This document shows positions 7,105 through 15,951 of a DNA stretch of 64,000 bases, piece by piece. The stretch is from Sphingomonas sp. G-3-2-10 (lineage in GTDB: Bacteria; Pseudomonadota; Alphaproteobacteria; Sphingomonadales; Sphingomonadaceae): contig NZ_JABBFY010000001.1 in the NCBI RefSeq assembly GCF_012927115.1, forward strand, positions 496,001-560,000, written 5' to 3'. The notes below the pieces were generated by a model, which saw nothing but the letters and a program-made list of their open reading frames with translations, searched no databases and was not told the origin of the DNA. Numbering within the stretch: position 1 is the stretch's first letter; every line of letters starts with the position of its first letter. A program made the position numbers and the translations under genes.

Positions 7105-9321
7105 ATGTGGAAATGGGTTGCGGGTGTTGCGTTGGCGGTGGGTTCGGTGATGCCGGCTGAAGCTCAAGAGGCTCCGAAACTGTCGTTCGAGCGCGTCTTC
7201 GCCAGCCCCGACCTGGCCGGCACCCAGCCGCGTTCGATGAAACTGTCGCCCGACGGCAAGTATCTTACCGTGCTGCGCAACCGCGCCGACGAGAAGGAAC
7301 GGTTCGATCTGTGGGCGATGGACACCACAACCGGCGAATGGCGGATGCTGGTCGATTCGAAGAAGGTCGGATCGGGCGCGGCACTCTCCGAAGCCGAGAA
7401 AATGCAGATGGAACGCGCCCGCATCGCCGGCACCCGCGGCATCATCAGCTATGACTGGTCGCCCGACAGCAAGTCGATCGTCGTGCCGCTCGAAGGCGAA
7501 GTCTATCTCGCGCTGCTCGACGGCAGCGTGCGCAAGCTCGACACCAGCAGCGGACCCAAGCTCAACGTCACGATGAGCCCGATGGGCGGCCATGTCAGCT
7601 ATGTCCATTCGCAGAACCTCTCGATCCTCGATCTGGCCAGCGGGAAGACCGTGGTGCCGACCGACAGCAACGGCAAGGACACGATCCACTGGGGCGAAGC
7701 CGAATTCGTCGCGCAGGAGGAAATGGACCGCTTCACCGGCCATTGGTGGGCGCCCGACGACAGCCGCATCGCTGTGCAGAAGTTCGACGAAGCCCCGGTC
7801 GGCATCGTCACCCGCGCCGCGATCGGCGCCGAGACCTCGACCATCGTCCAGCAGCGTTACCCTAAGGCGGGCACCGCCAATGTGCTGGTCGAACTGTGGC
7901 TGATGAACCCCGACGGCAGCGGCAAGGTCCGCGTCGATCTGGGCCAGGAAACCGATATCTATCTCGCCCGCGTCAAATGGTCGCCCGACGCGAAAACGCT
8001 CTACGTCCAGCGCCAGAATCGCGACCAGACCGTGCTCGATCTGCTCGCGGTCGATCCGGCGACCGGCAAGTCGCGGGTCGTCTTTACCGAGCGTTCGGGT
8101 GAGAAGAGCTGGGTCAATCTCTCCAACGCCTTCACCCCGCTCAAGGACGGCAGCCTGATCTGGTGGTCCGAACGCGACGGGCACGGCCATCTCTATCGCT
8201 GGAAGAAGGGCAAGTTCACCCAGCTGACCAAGGGCGATTGGGAAGTCTTCTCGGTCACCGGGGTCGATGAAGCGAAGGGCCGCGTCTATTTCCTTGCCAA
8301 TCGCGGCGACGTGCTCGAACGCCAGCTCTATTGGGTCGATCTCAACCGTCCCGGCACGCCCTCACAGCTCACCCAAGAGGGCTGGTGGAACATGGCGACG
8401 ATGGACAAGGCCGCGAGCCGGATGATCGTCACCCGTTCGAACACCAGCCAGCCCGCGCAGGTCTATCTGGCCGATACCAGCGGCAAGCGCCTTGCCTGGG
8501 TCAACGAGAATTCGGTGAAGGATGCCGCGCATCCCTATAACCCCTATCTCGCCAGCCACCGCGTCCGCACCTTCGGCACGATCAAGGCCGAGGACGGCAC
8601 CACGCTGCACTGGGAAATGATCACGCCGGAGATGGAACCGGGCAAGCGCTATCCGGTGTTCTTCCAGCATTATGGCGGGCCGCATAATCAGTCGGTTTCG
8701 CGCAGCTGGGGCGGGGCGTTGCAGCAGTCGATCGTCGATCGCGGCTATATCTGGTTCCAGATCGACAATCGCGGCTCGGCCAATCGCGGCAAGGTGTTCG
8801 AGGACGCAATTTATCACGCGATGGGCACGGTCGAAGTGACCGACCAGCTTGCGGGTGCGGCCTATCTCAAGACGCTCGATTTCGTCGATCCGGACCGGAT
8901 CAGCACCTATGGCTGGTCGTACGGCGGATACATGACCCTCAAGATGCTCGAAGCCGCGCCGGGCGTGTTCGCGGCGGGCATTTCCGGTGCGCCGGTGAGC
9001 AAGTGGGAGCTGTACGACACCCATTATACCGAGCGTTACATGGGCGATCCACGCGTGGTGCCCGAAGCGTACAAGGCATCGAACACGGTCGAGAATGCCA
9101 CGAAAATTACCGATCCGCTGCTGCTGATCCACGGCATGGCCGACGACAATGTCGTGCTGGAGCATTCGACGGTGATGATGGCGACGCTGCAGGCGAATGC
9201 CGTACCGTTCGAAGTGATGCTCTATCCGGGACACACGCATAAGGTCGGCGGGCCGAAGGTCAGCGTTCATTTGTGGAACCTGATCTTCACTTTCCTCGAT
9301 CGCAGCGCGCCGGCGAAATAA
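7105..9321 (+). CDS. Secreted dipeptidyl peptidase IV-type S9 peptidase
   Basis: A 738-residue protein with a cleavable signal peptide (ends PAEA). A beta-propeller occupies about residues 60-490 (DPPIV N-terminal repeats such as SPDGKYLTVL and YDWSPDSKSI) and a C-terminal alpha/beta hydrolase follows. The nucleophile lies in GWSYGGYM (Ser605), with Asp680 in MADDN and His712 in GHTH completing the triad. Family members remove N-terminal dipeptides, usually Xaa-Pro, in the periplasm or outside. It stands alone, flanked by soxR and a palindromic element. The nearby double-Glu motif DPPIV uses for N-terminus recognition may correspond to QEEMDRFTGHWW (about residue 206). Confidence 0.93.
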   Translation: MWKWVAGVALAVGSVMPAEAQEAPKLSFERVFASPDLAGTQPRSMKLSPDGKYLTVLRNRADEKERFDLWAMDTTTGEWRMLVDSKKVGSGAALSEAEKMQMERARIAGTRGIISYDWSPDSKSIVVPLEGEVYLALLDGSVRKLDTSSGPKLNVTMSPMGGHVSYVHSQNLSILDLASGKTVVPTDSNGKDTIHWGEAEFVAQEEMDRFTGHWWAPDDSRIAVQKFDEAPVGIVTRAAIGAETSTIVQQRYPKAGTANVLVELWLMNPDGSGKVRVDLGQETDIYLARVKWSPDAKTLYVQRQNRDQTVLDLLAVDPATGKSRVVFTERSGEKSWVNLSNAFTPLKDGSLIWWSERDGHGHLYRWKKGKFTQLTKGDWEVFSVTGVDEAKGRVYFLANRGDVLERQLYWVDLNRPGTPSQLTQEGWWNMATMDKAASRMIVTRSNTSQPAQVYLADTSGKRLAWVNENSVKDAAHPYNPYLASHRVRTFGTIKAEDGTTLHWEMITPEMEPGKRYPVFFQHYGGPHNQSVSRSWGGALQQSIVDRGYIWFQIDNRGSANRGKVFEDAIYHAMGTVEVTDQLAGAAYLKTLDFVDPDRISTYGWSYGGYMTLKMLEAAPGVFAAGISGAPVSKWELYDTHYTERYMGDPRVVPEAYKASNTVENATKITDPLLLIHGMADDNVVLEHSTVMMATLQANAVPFEVMLYPGHTHKVGGPKVSVHLWNLIFTFLDRSAPAK

Positions 9322-9322
9322 G

Positions 9323-9448
9323 GCCGGGCCTCTCAATTTTCGTCATGCTGAACTTGTTTCGGTATCCATCGTGCTACAAACGGTTTCATCGCGGGTGGAG
9401 CAATGGACCCTGAAACAAGTTCAGGGTGACGGCGGTAGTTGAGGCCGG
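9323..9448. repeat. Imperfect long inverted repeat (dispersed palindromic element)
   Basis: Arms 9341-9368 and 9404-9431 pair with about five mismatches around CTGAACTTGTTTC / GAAACAAGTTCAG. Outer arms GGCCGGGCCTCTCAA and TTGAGGCCGGCC extend the pairing. Elements of this wording recur between genes in sphingomonads, from memory. Its position just after the peptidase stop would let its transcript act as a terminator or 3' stabiliser. Confidence 0.7.
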
Positions 9449-9513
9449 CCGCGTCCCGCTCGACTCCCTCACGCACCTGACATAGCTTGCTCTCCAGACA
9501 TGGGGGGCAAGCC

Positions 9514-10839
9514 ATGACCGACACCACGGACACCAATCTCGCGCCGGTGACCGGCACTTCGCGGATCGACGTGCTCGATATCCTGCGCGGCATCGCCATT
9601 CTCGGCATCTTCTTCATGAACATCCCCTATATGGCGGCGTCGCTTCCGGCGCTGTTCGTGGATGTGCGGCTGCTCGGCTGGACGCCGGTCGATCAGGCGA
9701 GCTGGACGGCGGTGCAGGTGCTGCTGGAAGGCACCCAGCGCGGGATGCTGCAATTGCTGTTCGGCGCAGGCATGATGGTGCTCACTGCGCGGGCGATGCA
9801 GCCCGATGGGCCGGTGGCGATCGCCGATCTCTATTTCCGCCGCAATTTGTGGCTGCTGGCGTTCGGGCTGGCCGACATCTTCCTGCTCTTCTGGGCGGGG
9901 GACATCCTCCATCTCTATGCCATCGCGGCGCTGTTCCTGTTCCCCTTCCGCAAGCTGGGCGCGCGGTGGCTGCTGGTGCTGGCGATGGGCTTTGCGCTGT
10001 TCACCGCGGTGACCGGCGGCATCCGCTATGCCGAGCGCGCCGACCTGATGCACCGCGCCGAATCCGCGCAGACGAAAGCGGCGAGCGGTGCCAAGCTCGA
10101 CAAGAAGGAGACCAAGGCGGTCGAGGACTGGAAGAAGGCGATCGAGCGCCGCAAGGGCAACAGCCCCGATTTTCAGGAGATGAAGAAGCAGGAGATCAAG
10201 GGCCATAGCGGCGGCTTCCTCGACTATGCCATGCTCAATATCGGGCTGTGGTTCTTCATCGTCGCCGATGGCGGCCTGTATCTCGGCGTGATCGAGGCGT
10301 TCTGCGTGATGCTTCTCGGCATCGCCCTGTGGAAATGGGAAATCATACAGGGCGGGCGAAGCGCGCGTTTCTATGCGGTGCTGATGCTCGGCTGCTACGC
10401 CTTCGCCCTGCCGCTGCGCTGGATGGGCGCGCAGGAGATGCTGACGATGGTGCCGATCCCGCGCAGTTTCTGGGCTACGCAGGAATTCGCGCGGATCGCG
10501 GCGTCGGTCGGCCATCTCGCGCTGATCAATCTGCTGGTGAAATCGGGGGCGGGCAGGGCGATCCTGGCGCCGTTCAAGGCAGCGGGGCGCACGGCCTTCT
10601 CCCTCTATTTCATGCAGACGATCATCGGCCTGTGGATCCTGTTCGCGCCGTGGGGACCGGGGCTGTGGGGCAAGCTGAGCTGGGGCGGGATGCACAGCGT
10701 CGTGATCGCAGTGATCGCCGGCCAGGTGATCCTCGCCAATATCTGGGTGCGCTACTTCACCAGCGGTCCGCTGGAATGGGCGTGGCGCTCGCTTGCCTAT
10801 GTAAAGCGCCAGCCCTTCCGCAGACGGCACGTCGAATAG
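9514..10839 (+). CDS. DUF418-domain multispanning membrane protein
   Basis: The N-terminus SRIDVLDILRGIAILGIFFMNI is the characteristic opening of DUF418 proteins. The C-terminus GPLEWAWRSLAYVKRQPFRR is the DUF418 end signature. Between them are about nine or ten membrane helices and a charged Lys/Glu-rich cytosolic loop (about residues 185-235). The start at 9514 (450-residue frame from TTG 9487 shortened by 9) follows a GGGGGG ribosome site. The family is related to acyltransferase-like membrane proteins, but its reaction is unknown. Confidence 0.88.
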   Translation: MTDTTDTNLAPVTGTSRIDVLDILRGIAILGIFFMNIPYMAASLPALFVDVRLLGWTPVDQASWTAVQVLLEGTQRGMLQLLFGAGMMVLTARAMQPDGPVAIADLYFRRNLWLLAFGLADIFLLFWAGDILHLYAIAALFLFPFRKLGARWLLVLAMGFALFTAVTGGIRYAERADLMHRAESAQTKAASGAKLDKKETKAVEDWKKAIERRKGNSPDFQEMKKQEIKGHSGGFLDYAMLNIGLWFFIVADGGLYLGVIEAFCVMLLGIALWKWEIIQGGRSARFYAVLMLGCYAFALPLRWMGAQEMLTMVPIPRSFWATQEFARIAASVGHLALINLLVKSGAGRAILAPFKAAGRTAFSLYFMQTIIGLWILFAPWGPGLWGKLSWGGMHSVVIAVIAGQVILANIWVRYFTSGPLEWAWRSLAYVKRQPFRRRHVE

Positions 10840-10936
10840 TTCCGAATCGGGGCAGATAAGGGCTGGCCCCTGGCTTGTCCGCTACTGACATCCGTGTGAA
10901 CGGAATATCTTCGTTAGCGTACAGGAACGATTCGAA

Positions 10937-11119
10937 TTGCCGCAAGAAACCGACCCCCTTCGCCGCGCGATCGCGCTGGGCGAGGAGCTGATCCGAATCA
11001 GCGACGACGCCGGACAATCGCTTGCCAGCGTGCATATCCATACGGGCGTGGAGATGCTCCGCGCCCATGTGGAACGAACCGAAGCGACGGCGCTCAGCAG
11101 CTCAGCAAGTAAGCCGTAA
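10937..11119 (+). CDS. 60-residue hypothetical protein (TTG start)
   Basis: A small acidic/amphipathic protein, mostly helical by composition (LRRAIALGEELIRISDDAGQ, HTGVEMLRAHVERTEA). The TTG start has AGGAA about 10 bases upstream. Its 3' end overlaps the 3' end of the convergent winged-helix gene by 26 bases. The helical heptad-like spacing and conserved-looking core make it more convincing than a random frame. No function can be named. Confidence 0.5.
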   Translation: MPQETDPLRRAIALGEELIRISDDAGQSLASVHIHTGVEMLRAHVERTEATALSSSASKP

Positions 11120-11450
11120 GCAGCTCGCGCGCGCGGCGGGTGAGGCGCACCGAACGGCGGCGCGCGTCGAACCGGTCGGACTCGCGCTCGATCAGTCCGC
11201 GCTCCTCGAGGATCGCCAGCCAGCGGATGCCGGTCGACGACGGCACGCAGGCGCCGATGCACGCGTCGCTGACGCAGGTATCGATGCCGCGTTCGTGCGC
11301 GATGTAGAGATCGAGCAGGATATCCCAGGCCGGTTCGCCGAACAGATCGGCATTGGCGCCGAAAAACGGTTCGCGCGCCCGGCGCAGGTCGTACAGGGCC
11401 TGCGCGCGCTGAAGCGGCGTCAGGGTGGTTTCCATCGTAGTTTCAGGCAT
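11094..11450 (-). CDS. MarR-like winged-helix protein
   Basis: A 118-residue protein with a central winged helix: the DTCVSDACIGACVPSSTGIRWL recognition region, then LEERGLIERESDRFDARRRSVRLTRRARELL for the wing and dimer helix. It lacks part of the N-terminal dimerisation helix of typical MarR repressors but has the DxRRxxVxLT wing signature. Three Cys residues in the recognition region (CVSDACIGAC) could make it redox-responsive; this is inference. Its ATG lies within the last codons of the upstream GNAT gene (8-base overlap), so the two are co-translated. Confidence 0.82.
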   Translation of the reverse strand: MPETTMETTLTPLQRAQALYDLRRAREPFFGANADLFGEPAWDILLDLYIAHERGIDTCVSDACIGACVPSSTGIRWLAILEERGLIERESDRFDARRRSVRLTRRARELLTAYLLSC

Positions 11451-12648
11451 TTACTGTCCCCCGGATTGTCTTGGTGTGCTGCTTGATGAGCTGTTCCCTG
11501 CTTGGACGCAGGTTCGACAGTTCGAGGGGTCCCAACCGATCCCACTCCCCTTCGGGCCGGATTGAGACAAGCGGATCGAGACCGAGCCGGAGGGCGTCGT
11601 CACGAACGTCGCCCAGGTCGAACACCATCTCTCGATAATTGAAGTCGGCGAAGCGGAACGCGGGGCGATCCATCTCCTTGCCGCCGAACATGCGCCAGAA
11701 GGGCACCAGATCCTCGCGGGCATGGCCATAGGCCTTGGTAAAGCCCTTGCGCCGCGCAATCGCGCCGGCTTCGCGCACCAGGCGGAAGGCGAGGCGGGTG
11801 TGGCGGTATTCGCGGCGCACCGCCAGGCGCTCCAGTTTCACGAAGTCGCCGAAATAGCGCATCCTGATGCAACCCGCTGGATCGCCATCGACGTACCCGA
11901 TGAACTGGGTCGAGCAGAAGTCGTTCCCATCGAACTCCTCTGAGTAGAGGCAGAACTGCTCGGCGAGATAGGTGGAGGAACGGATGGCGTAGATCTTCGC
12001 CATATCCTCGAAATTGCGGACCATCTTCACGGTGATGGCCGAAGGCCGGCTCTTCATCGCTTCGGGCAGGATCACCAGCAGCCAGTCGGGCGCGCCGGGA
12101 TAGACTTCCTTGGCGGACATGAAGCCCAGTCCCTCGCTGACGCTGCGCGAATGATCGGTCACCGCGCGCGAGAAGAAGGGCACCGGCTCGGACGAGGCAT
12201 CCTCGATGCAGCGGGCCAGCGCGGGCAGCGACTTGGCGAAGCGACCGGGAATGACCGTCAGCCAGAAATAAAGTGCCACGGGCTCCTCGCCCGGCGCGGT
12301 GATATAGGCGGGGTCGGGGTTCAGCCCGTCGAGCATCCCGGCGATCAGCCGCGTCGCGCCCAGCGCGTTGAGCGGCAGATAGGCGAAGGCCCCCGGATTG
12401 GTGCCCTCGGGCCCGTCGAAGCGCCAGAAGACATTGGGGTTGCGGTCCCAGATCCGCTTCACTGCCTCGACCGATGCGATCTCGAAATCGGTCGGCATGC
12501 TGCGCAGCAAGGCCTCGATTTCCGGCCAGGTCGCGCGCGTCCTGTTTTCGGCCAGATCCTTGAACGTTGCGATCAAGCGTTCGCCTTGTTCTGAAAAGCG
12601 AATCCGTCCAATATGGGTTGCATTGTTAAGGTTACTGTCGGTTCTCAT
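11443..12648 (-). CDS. GNAT-fold acyltransferase with N-terminal extension
   Basis: A 401-residue protein. The C-terminal half (about 210-380) shows a GNAT core: CIRMRYFGDFVKLERLAVRREYRHTRLAFRLVREAGAIARRKG, with the strand-beta4/acyl-CoA-loop/helix pattern. The placement resembles autoinducer-synthase-like GNATs more than small acetyltransferases. The N-terminal half has a helical region and a possible second degenerate GNAT module (ALYFWLTVIPGRFAKSL). The start was chosen at 12648 (MRTDSN) because the frame continues upstream only through the divergent LysR gene. It forms an operon with the winged-helix gene and is divergent from a LysR gene 52 bases away. The acyl donor and acceptor are unknown. 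Confidence 0.8.
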   Translation of the reverse strand: MRTDSNLNNATHIGRIRFSEQGERLIATFKDLAENRTRATWPEIEALLRSMPTDFEIASVEAVKRIWDRNPNVFWRFDGPEGTNPGAFAYLPLNALGATRLIAGMLDGLNPDPAYITAPGEEPVALYFWLTVIPGRFAKSLPALARCIEDASSEPVPFFSRAVTDHSRSVSEGLGFMSAKEVYPGAPDWLLVILPEAMKSRPSAITVKMVRNFEDMAKIYAIRSSTYLAEQFCLYSEEFDGNDFCSTQFIGYVDGDPAGCIRMRYFGDFVKLERLAVRREYRHTRLAFRLVREAGAIARRKGFTKAYGHAREDLVPFWRMFGGKEMDRPAFRFADFNYREMVFDLGDVRDDALRLGLDPLVSIRPEGEWDRLGPLELSNLRPSREQLIKQHTKTIRGTVNA

Positions 12649-12700
12649 GTGCAACTCCGCGCGTCGAGGCCGATCTGGTGGGCCGTTGGGGGGCACCATA

Positions 12701-13816
12701 ATGGGGAGCGACAACAAACCCGCGATCCCAAGTTCGGAACACCCCGTTCCGGCATGGAACGCGCTGCGGGCGAGGGATTTTGCCAAGCGAATCCATTGGG
12801 ATGACCTGAAGGCTTTCCTTTCAGTCTGCGAAAGCGGCAGCTTCCGTGCTGCGGCCACCGCTTGCGGGGTTTCGGTCAATACGCTGCGCCGCCGGGTCGA
12901 ACGGTTGGAGGCACAGGCCAACACCATCCTGCTGCGCCGCGACATTAACGGTGTGACCCCGACCGAGTCCGGAAACACCCTGTTGGGCGTCGCGCGCGAG
13001 GTACAGGCCACGACCGAGCTCGATCCGGGCGACGGCAAGGTCGACGTCCTCATCAACCCCGGCGAGCTGCGCATCGGCTGCACCGAGACGCTGGGCAGCG
13101 TGTGGCTGACCCCGCGGATGATGGCGCTGCACGAGCAGCTTCCCGAGCTGACCCTTTCGTTGCAGCATAGCTATGATGCGGGCGGCGATCGCAGCCGCGA
13201 AGTAGATGTCGGCATCACCTTTTCCGAGCCGCAGAATCCCGACCTGATCCGCTCCCGGATCGGCGCGCTGCACTTCATGCTGTTCGCCAGCCAGGATTAT
13301 CTGCGCAAATACGGCCAGCCCAGATCCTTCCCGGATATCCGAGACAATCACCGCTTTATCGAGCAGGCGACGCCAGGGGTGAAATCGCAGCTGGTCGATT
13401 TCTTCTTCGGCACCGCGCGGCCGGCGGGTTTCATCCCGATCCGTTCGAACTCGGCGATGTCGGTCTATTGGGCGGTGGTGAACGGCGCGGGCATCGGCGC
13501 GTTCCCCACCTATACCCGTGCGCTGAGCAAGGATCTGATCCCGCTCGACCTGCCGTTCCAGCTGCGTTTCGATCTGTGGATCTATTACCACGCCGCCGCG
13601 AAGAACGCGCCCGCGGTGCGCGCCGCGGTCGACTGGATCCGCGACGCGTTCGACGGTACCCGCTATCCGTGGTTCGCCGATGAGTTCGTCCATCCCAACG
13701 ACTTCCCGGCCGGCGAACGCGAGGCGGGCGTGGTCCAGTTGTTCGAGGAACTCGCGCCTCGCGTCGTCTCGCATGACACGATCGAGAAGCAGCTGATTAA
13801 TTCCGGCGGGAAATAA
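12701..13816 (+). CDS. LysR-family transcriptional regulator
   Basis: A 371-residue regulator, longer than the usual 300. A helix-turn-helix lies at about residues 28-88 (WDDLKAFLSVCESGSFRAAA, VSVNTLRRRVERLE), followed by a periplasmic-binding-like effector domain (ELRIGCTETLGSVWLTPRMM through GIGAFPTYTRAL). The C-terminus carries an extra 50 or so residues beyond the fold. ATG 12701 follows GGGGGG with suitable spacing. The 52-bp divergent gap with the GNAT-winged-helix operon suggests that it controls that operon and itself. Confidence 0.92.
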   Translation: MGSDNKPAIPSSEHPVPAWNALRARDFAKRIHWDDLKAFLSVCESGSFRAAATACGVSVNTLRRRVERLEAQANTILLRRDINGVTPTESGNTLLGVAREVQATTELDPGDGKVDVLINPGELRIGCTETLGSVWLTPRMMALHEQLPELTLSLQHSYDAGGDRSREVDVGITFSEPQNPDLIRSRIGALHFMLFASQDYLRKYGQPRSFPDIRDNHRFIEQATPGVKSQLVDFFFGTARPAGFIPIRSNSAMSVYWAVVNGAGIGAFPTYTRALSKDLIPLDLPFQLRFDLWIYYHAAAKNAPAVRAAVDWIRDAFDGTRYPWFADEFVHPNDFPAGEREAGVVQLFEELAPRVVSHDTIEKQLINSGGK

Positions 13817-13908
13817 ATGTGCGGTAACGGCGCGCAGTAGCAGCGCTTTCTTGCGCAAGCCCGTGACTGCGCGTACCGGCAGCGCTCCATCCCATATTGG
13901 AGTTTGAA

Positions 13909-14937
13909 ATGGGCTACCGGGTCGTGGTCGCTGGCGCCACCGGCAATGTCGGGCGTGAAGTGCTGAACATCCTCGCCGAGCGCGAGTTTCCGATTGATGA
14001 TCTCGCCGTCCTCGCGTCTTCGCGTTCGACCGGCGACATGGTCGATTTCGGCGAGACCGGTAAACAGTATAAAATTCAGAATATTGAGCATTTCGACCCG
14101 ACAGGGTGGGACATGGCGATTTTCGCCATCGGTTCGGACGGATCGAAGGCGCATGCGCCCCGCTTCGCCGCAGCTGGCTGCACCGTGATCGACAATGCGT
14201 CGCTCTACCGCATGGACCCCGACGTTCCGCTGATCGTGCCGGAAGTGAATCCGGAAGCGATCGACGGCTACAAGGTGCGCAACATCATTGCGAACCCCAA
14301 CTGCTCGACCGCGCAGCTCGTCGTGGCGCTCAAGCCGCTGCATGACGTGGCCAAGATCAAGCGCGTCGTCGTCGCGACCTACCAGTCGGTTTCCGGCGCG
14401 GGCAAGGCGGGCATGGACGAGTTGTTCGAGCAGAGCCGCAACATCTTCGTCGGCGACCCCGCCGAGCCGAAGAAGTTCACCAAGCAGATCGCGTTCAACG
14501 TGATTCCGCACATCGACAGCTTCCTCGACGATGGTTCGACCAAGGAAGAGTGGAAGATGGTGGTCGAGACCAAGAAGATCCTCGATCCCAAGATCAAGCT
14601 GAGCGCCACCTGCGTCCGCGTGCCGGTGTTCGTCGGTCATTCCGAAGCCGTGAACATCGAGTTCGAGGACGAAATCTCGGCCGAGCAGGCCAAGAATATC
14701 CTGCGCGAAGCGCCGGGCATCATGCTCGTCGACAAGCATGAGGACGGCGGATACGTCACGCCGATCGAATGCGTCGGCGAGTACGCGACTTATATCAGCC
14801 GCGTCCGCGAGGATTCGACCGTCGAGAACGGTCTGAGCCTGTGGTGCGTCAGCGACAATCTCCGCAAGGGGGCGGCGCTGAACGCGGTGCAGATCGCCGA
14901 ACTGCTTGGCCGCCGCCATCTGAAGAAGGCGGACTGA
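13909..14937 (+). CDS. asd: Aspartate-semialdehyde dehydrogenase
   Basis: Reduces aspartyl phosphate to aspartate semialdehyde with NADPH, the branch point to lysine/diaminopimelate, threonine and methionine. The N-terminal GATGNVGREVLNIL is the dinucleotide loop, NPNCSTAQLVVAL holds the catalytic Cys132, and QSVSGAGKAGMDEL is the family signature. The length of 342 fits. The start at 13909 has GGAG 6 bases upstream; the longer TTG frame at 13897 includes the ribosome site and is rejected. Confidence 0.97.
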   Translation: MGYRVVVAGATGNVGREVLNILAEREFPIDDLAVLASSRSTGDMVDFGETGKQYKIQNIEHFDPTGWDMAIFAIGSDGSKAHAPRFAAAGCTVIDNASLYRMDPDVPLIVPEVNPEAIDGYKVRNIIANPNCSTAQLVVALKPLHDVAKIKRVVVATYQSVSGAGKAGMDELFEQSRNIFVGDPAEPKKFTKQIAFNVIPHIDSFLDDGSTKEEWKMVVETKKILDPKIKLSATCVRVPVFVGHSEAVNIEFEDEISAEQAKNILREAPGIMLVDKHEDGGYVTPIECVGEYATYISRVREDSTVENGLSLWCVSDNLRKGAALNAVQIAELLGRRHLKKAD

Positions 14938-14941
14938 TACG

Positions 14942-15379
14942 GTGCTGGCGGGGGGATGCCGGTGCGGCGCGGTGCGATACCGCGTCGATCTGGCCTCCCC
15001 GCCGGTCACCTATTGCTGTCATTGCACCGATTGCCAGACAGTGAGCGGCGCGTCGTTCGCGCTGCAACTGCCCGTTTCGATCGACGGATTCGAGATCGAG
15101 GGCGATCTGGCCCAAGCCACTATCGTGACGCCGAGCGGCGCGAACAGCACCCATTTCTACTGCGCGGCCTGTCTGGTCCGCATCTACAACATCAATGATC
15201 GTCGCCCGGGCTTCGGCGTGGTGCGCGCCGGCACGCTCGACGACAGCGCCGGGCTGGTTCCGCGTGCCCATATCTATGTCCGCTCGAAACAGCCGTGGAT
15301 CGCCTTGCCGGACGGGGTGCCGGCATATGACGAAGTGCCGCCGCTCGACCAATGGTACCGGCTGCTCGCTTCCACCTGA
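14942..15379 (+). CDS. GFA (CENP-V) fold zinc protein
   Basis: The GFA/CENP-V fold is marked by the CRCGAVRY opening, CHCTDCQ and a later CAAC pair that bind zinc. The family contains glutathione-dependent formaldehyde-activating enzyme and many uncharacterised thiol-binding relatives; members outside methylotrophs are seldom true Gfa. GTG start, 4 bases after asd, so it is probably co-transcribed with it. The 145-residue length is normal. Substrate unknown. Confidence 0.88.
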   Translation: MLAGGCRCGAVRYRVDLASPPVTYCCHCTDCQTVSGASFALQLPVSIDGFEIEGDLAQATIVTPSGANSTHFYCAACLVRIYNINDRRPGFGVVRAGTLDDSAGLVPRAHIYVRSKQPWIALPDGVPAYDEVPPLDQWYRLLAST

Positions 15380-15450
15380 GCGGGCGCGAAAGGCCCGCAG
15401 CGGCCGGCCTGAAATCGCGCTAGACTGAGGGCGAATCGAGGGGTTTGCCG

Positions 15451-15930
15451 ATGTTTTTCAGTATGATCGCCGCCATGTCGCTTTCCACCGGGCAATGTCC
15501 GGTCGAGCGCGCACACTACGCGCTTCGTACGATGCCCGGCGTGACGGCGCGGTTCCTCCGGGTTTCCGTCACCGAAGACTGGCCGGTCGGGCTGGCGCTT
15601 CGCATGGATTTCGCGGCGACCGGGCGAAGCTATTGGTGGCTGCCCTGGAACGGCGGTACCAATGGACATCAGAACCTCGCCTCGACGCCGGATCCCGCGA
15701 CGCCGGGCTGGCGGCCGATGGCGGTCAGGCCGCTGGGCGATATCGAATGGATCACCGCCGATGCGGATTATGCGGTGCTCGAGGCGGTCCCGCGGCACGG
15801 CGACGACGCTCCGGCGCATTTCCTGATCCCCAATCTGCGCCGGGCAATGTGGTACCGCACGCCTCAGGACCGCCGGGAAGGCACCACGAAGCAGTTCTTC
15901 GATCTCGTTCGCTGCGATCCGCCCGCCTGA
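15451..15930 (+). CDS. Hypothetical exported protein
   Basis: A 159-residue product with a short hydrophobic N-terminus (MFFSMIAAMSLSTGQCPV). The Cys after a small-residue stretch is not a clear lipobox. The body contains many aromatic residues (SYWWLPWNGGTNGHQNLAST, LRRAMWYRTPQD), which suggests a compact periplasmic beta-rich domain. ATG 15451 has GAGGGG 8 bases upstream; TTG 15445 is disfavoured. I recognise no family. It is convergent with the efflux operon. Confidence 0.65.
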   Translation: MFFSMIAAMSLSTGQCPVERAHYALRTMPGVTARFLRVSVTEDWPVGLALRMDFAATGRSYWWLPWNGGTNGHQNLASTPDPATPGWRPMAVRPLGDIEWITADADYAVLEAVPRHGDDAPAHFLIPNLRRAMWYRTPQDRREGTTKQFFDLVRCDPPA

Positions 15931-15951
15931 CGGCGGTGCGGCGGAACTCTC

